A DNA stretch of 64,000 nt from Phenylobacterium kunshanense (lineage in GTDB: Bacteria; Pseudomonadota; Alphaproteobacteria; Caulobacterales; Caulobacteraceae). The notes beneath the pieces were generated by a model. The model ran no database searches. It was not told where the DNA came from and was given only the letters and a program-made list of their open reading frames with translations. A program made the position numbers and the translations under genes. The DNA lies in assembly GCF_003254525.1 (NCBI RefSeq), contig NZ_QFYS01000012.1, positions 1-64,000 of the forward strand. Direction: 5' to 3'. Positions 62,657-64,000 of the stretch are shown one piece after another (position 1 is the stretch's first letter; the number at the start of each line of letters is the position of its first letter).

Positions 62657-64000
62657 TCAGCGGCGGAAGCTGACCCCGACCCGGATCGTCCGCGGCGCCG
62701 AGTAGCTCTCGACGCCGTCGGCGGTCTCGCCGACCTCGATGTTGTCGTCGAAGAGGTTCTCCGCCGAAACGAACGCTTCCAGCGTCTCGGAGACCCGCCA
62801 TCCGGCGCGCGCGTCCAGCTGAACCCCGGCGCCGAGACGGCGCGTATTGAGGTCATCCTCCCACCGGGCGCTCTCGTAGCGCGCATCCATCGAGAGCGAG
62901 AGCGCGGACATGGGGCGGTAGGCCATTCCGGCCGTCACCGTCCACTTCGGGGTCTGCGCCGGTCGCAGTCCCGTGAGCTGGCGCGCGCTCGCGCCTCCAT
63001 CGACCTCGGCGTCGGTGTAGGCGGCGGCCACCCGCCAATCGAACGTCCGGCCCATCTCGCCAGACGCCTCGCCTTCGAGTCCCCAGGCCTCGATCTCCCC
63101 GGCGTTCCGGCGCTGCCGCAGCGTACCGCCGGCCGGCACGAAGCCCGCCGTGGGGAAATTGCCGGGTCCGACGCCGATGGTGACGTTGGTGATGGGATCC
63201 TTGAGCCGGTTGTAGAACACCGTGGCGGCCCAACGGACCGCGCCCTCACCGGACAGGCCGGCCTCGACGCCCTGCAGGGTCTCAGGCTTGAGAGTCGGAT
63301 TGGCCTCGGTGATGTCGTTGCCTACCCGGAACGGCCGGTGCAGTTCGTTGAGGGTCGGCGCCCGGAAAGCGGCATAGGCCGCGCCCCGCACGTGGAGTCC
63401 CTCCGCCAGTTCGTAGCGCAGACCAAGACGCCCTGTCGGCGCCGTATCGGAGCGGTCCGGTCCTCCCTGATTCAACAGGACGGCTCCCGTCGCCGTATCC
63501 CGCTCGATCCGGACAGCGTCGTAGGCGCGCGTCCGATCCACCCGGATGCCTGCCGTCGCCAAAAGAGGCCCGTCGTCGAGCGCCGCCTCGAGGTAGGTGC
63601 CCGCTACGAACGTCCGACCGCCCGCGGTCCGGTCGCGAGTGAAGGCGCCGTTCATGAACCGGAACAGTTCCTTGGCCTTGCCGTCGGTCAGCCGCATGTC
63701 GGCGCCGACTTCCCAGGCGAGCGGACCCTGCCGCCCCTGCCAGGCCGCGTTCAGGCCATAGCCTACCGCGGGCGTGTCGTACTGGTCGTTGGCCGGCGTC
63801 GTCGTGGCGCGATTGGCGGCGACCGCGACCGAGCTGTTCTCCAGCTCGCTGGCCCGGGCCCAGCCCTGGAGCCGCCAGCCCCCCACCCCCTCGTCTGCCG
63901 GCTGCGCCAGCGTGACCGTCAGCGACGCCCCCGAGGCGTTCGATCGCGCGCCGACAAGTCCCGCCTGCTGGTTCACCTGGAACGCGGCCACGCGAACCGC
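62657..64000 (-). CDS. TonB-dependent outer-membrane receptor, C-terminal 447 residues
   Basis: The frame runs past base 64000, so the signal peptide, TonB box and plug are outside. What remains is barrel: YELAEGLHVRGAAYAAFRAP, TLNELHRPFRVG (the conserved FRAPTLNEL segment), AEGNPTLKPET-like TEANPTLKPETLQGVEAGLS, and the NLFDDN strand near the C-terminus, ending VGVSFRR, a slightly unusual end (family usually ends in Phe). It imports siderophores, vitamins or oligomers; the substrate cannot be told. The orphan TonB at 32719 could energise it. Confidence 0.93.
   Translation of the reverse strand, partial: AVRVAAFQVNQQAGLVGARSNASGASLTVTLAQPADEGVGGWRLQGWARASELENSSVAVAANRATTTPANDQYDTPAVGYGLNAAWQGRQGPLAWEVGADMRLTDGKAKELFRFMNGAFTRDRTAGGRTFVAGTYLEAALDDGPLLATAGIRVDRTRAYDAVRIERDTATGAVLLNQGGPDRSDTAPTGRLGLRYELAEGLHVRGAAYAAFRAPTLNELHRPFRVGNDITEANPTLKPETLQGVEAGLSGEGAVRWAATVFYNRLKDPITNVTIGVGPGNFPTAGFVPAGGTLRQRRNAGEIEAWGLEGEASGEMGRTFDWRVAAAYTDAEVDGGASARQLTGLRPAQTPKWTVTAGMAYRPMSALSLSMDARYESARWEDDLNTRRLGAGVQLDARAGWRVSETLEAFVSAENLFDDNIEVGETADGVESYSAPRTIRVGVSFRR

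Overview
The window is about 68-70% GC and gene-dense. No gap between genes exceeds 300 bases, and I see no insertion sequence, prophage, CRISPR array or rRNA. Protein content points to an alphaproteobacterium, most likely Caulobacteraceae (Caulobacter/Phenylobacterium-like). The pointers are two DUF2336 proteins, a PEP-CTERM protein with the alphaproteobacterial WAxMIxGFG tail, a TonB-dependent receptor, solo response-regulator hybrids, and leader-poor GTG/TTG starts. The exact genus is inference.

Left part (1-14.9 kb): tRNA-Tyr, tRNA-Gly(TCC) and the 5' half of tuf form one minus-strand operon whose promoter overlaps the start of rlmB. Next come an HTH protein, a PEP-CTERM beta-propeller protein, a TerC-family membrane protein, metG, a lipoprotein, a DUF486 protein and a complete potFGHI-type polyamine ABC transporter. 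This part ends with an amidase, tRNA-Thr(TGT), a YaiI-family protein and a lipoprotein cytochrome c.

Middle (14.9-35.6 kb): an RND efflux pump with its adaptor, a class II aldolase, then the divergent selenium pair mnmH/selD and glpK. A signalling-rich stretch follows (24.1-30.5 kb) with two DUF2336 proteins, NAD kinase, a stand-alone Hpt protein, a NUDIX hydrolase and a hybrid histidine kinase. That kinase has lost both its phosphoacceptor histidine and its receiver aspartate while keeping its ATP-binding motifs. After it come a CoA-transferase, a lytic transglycosylase, a TonB-like protein, an acyl-CoA dehydrogenase and an FAD oxidoreductase.

Right part (35.7-64 kb): hemerythrin plus CinA, two paired membrane proteins, a LysR regulator divergent from an FMN reductase and a DODA-type dioxygenase, and a palindromic repeat element. 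Next are an intact GAF/PAS hybrid kinase, a SpoU methyltransferase, an M13 peptidase, a thioesterase, an SDR, a malonyl-CoA synthetase-like enzyme, a second amidase, a PAP2 phosphatase, an LldD-type enzyme, cytochrome b561 with cytochrome c', AsmA, a sugar transferase, RlmJ, topoisomerase IB and an LLM oxidoreductase. The window ends inside a TonB-dependent receptor.

Two window-wide patterns stand out. Four convergent gene pairs end in one shared CTAG tetramer, so both TAG stops overlap. Several same-strand operons use 4-base ATGA/GTGA overlaps.
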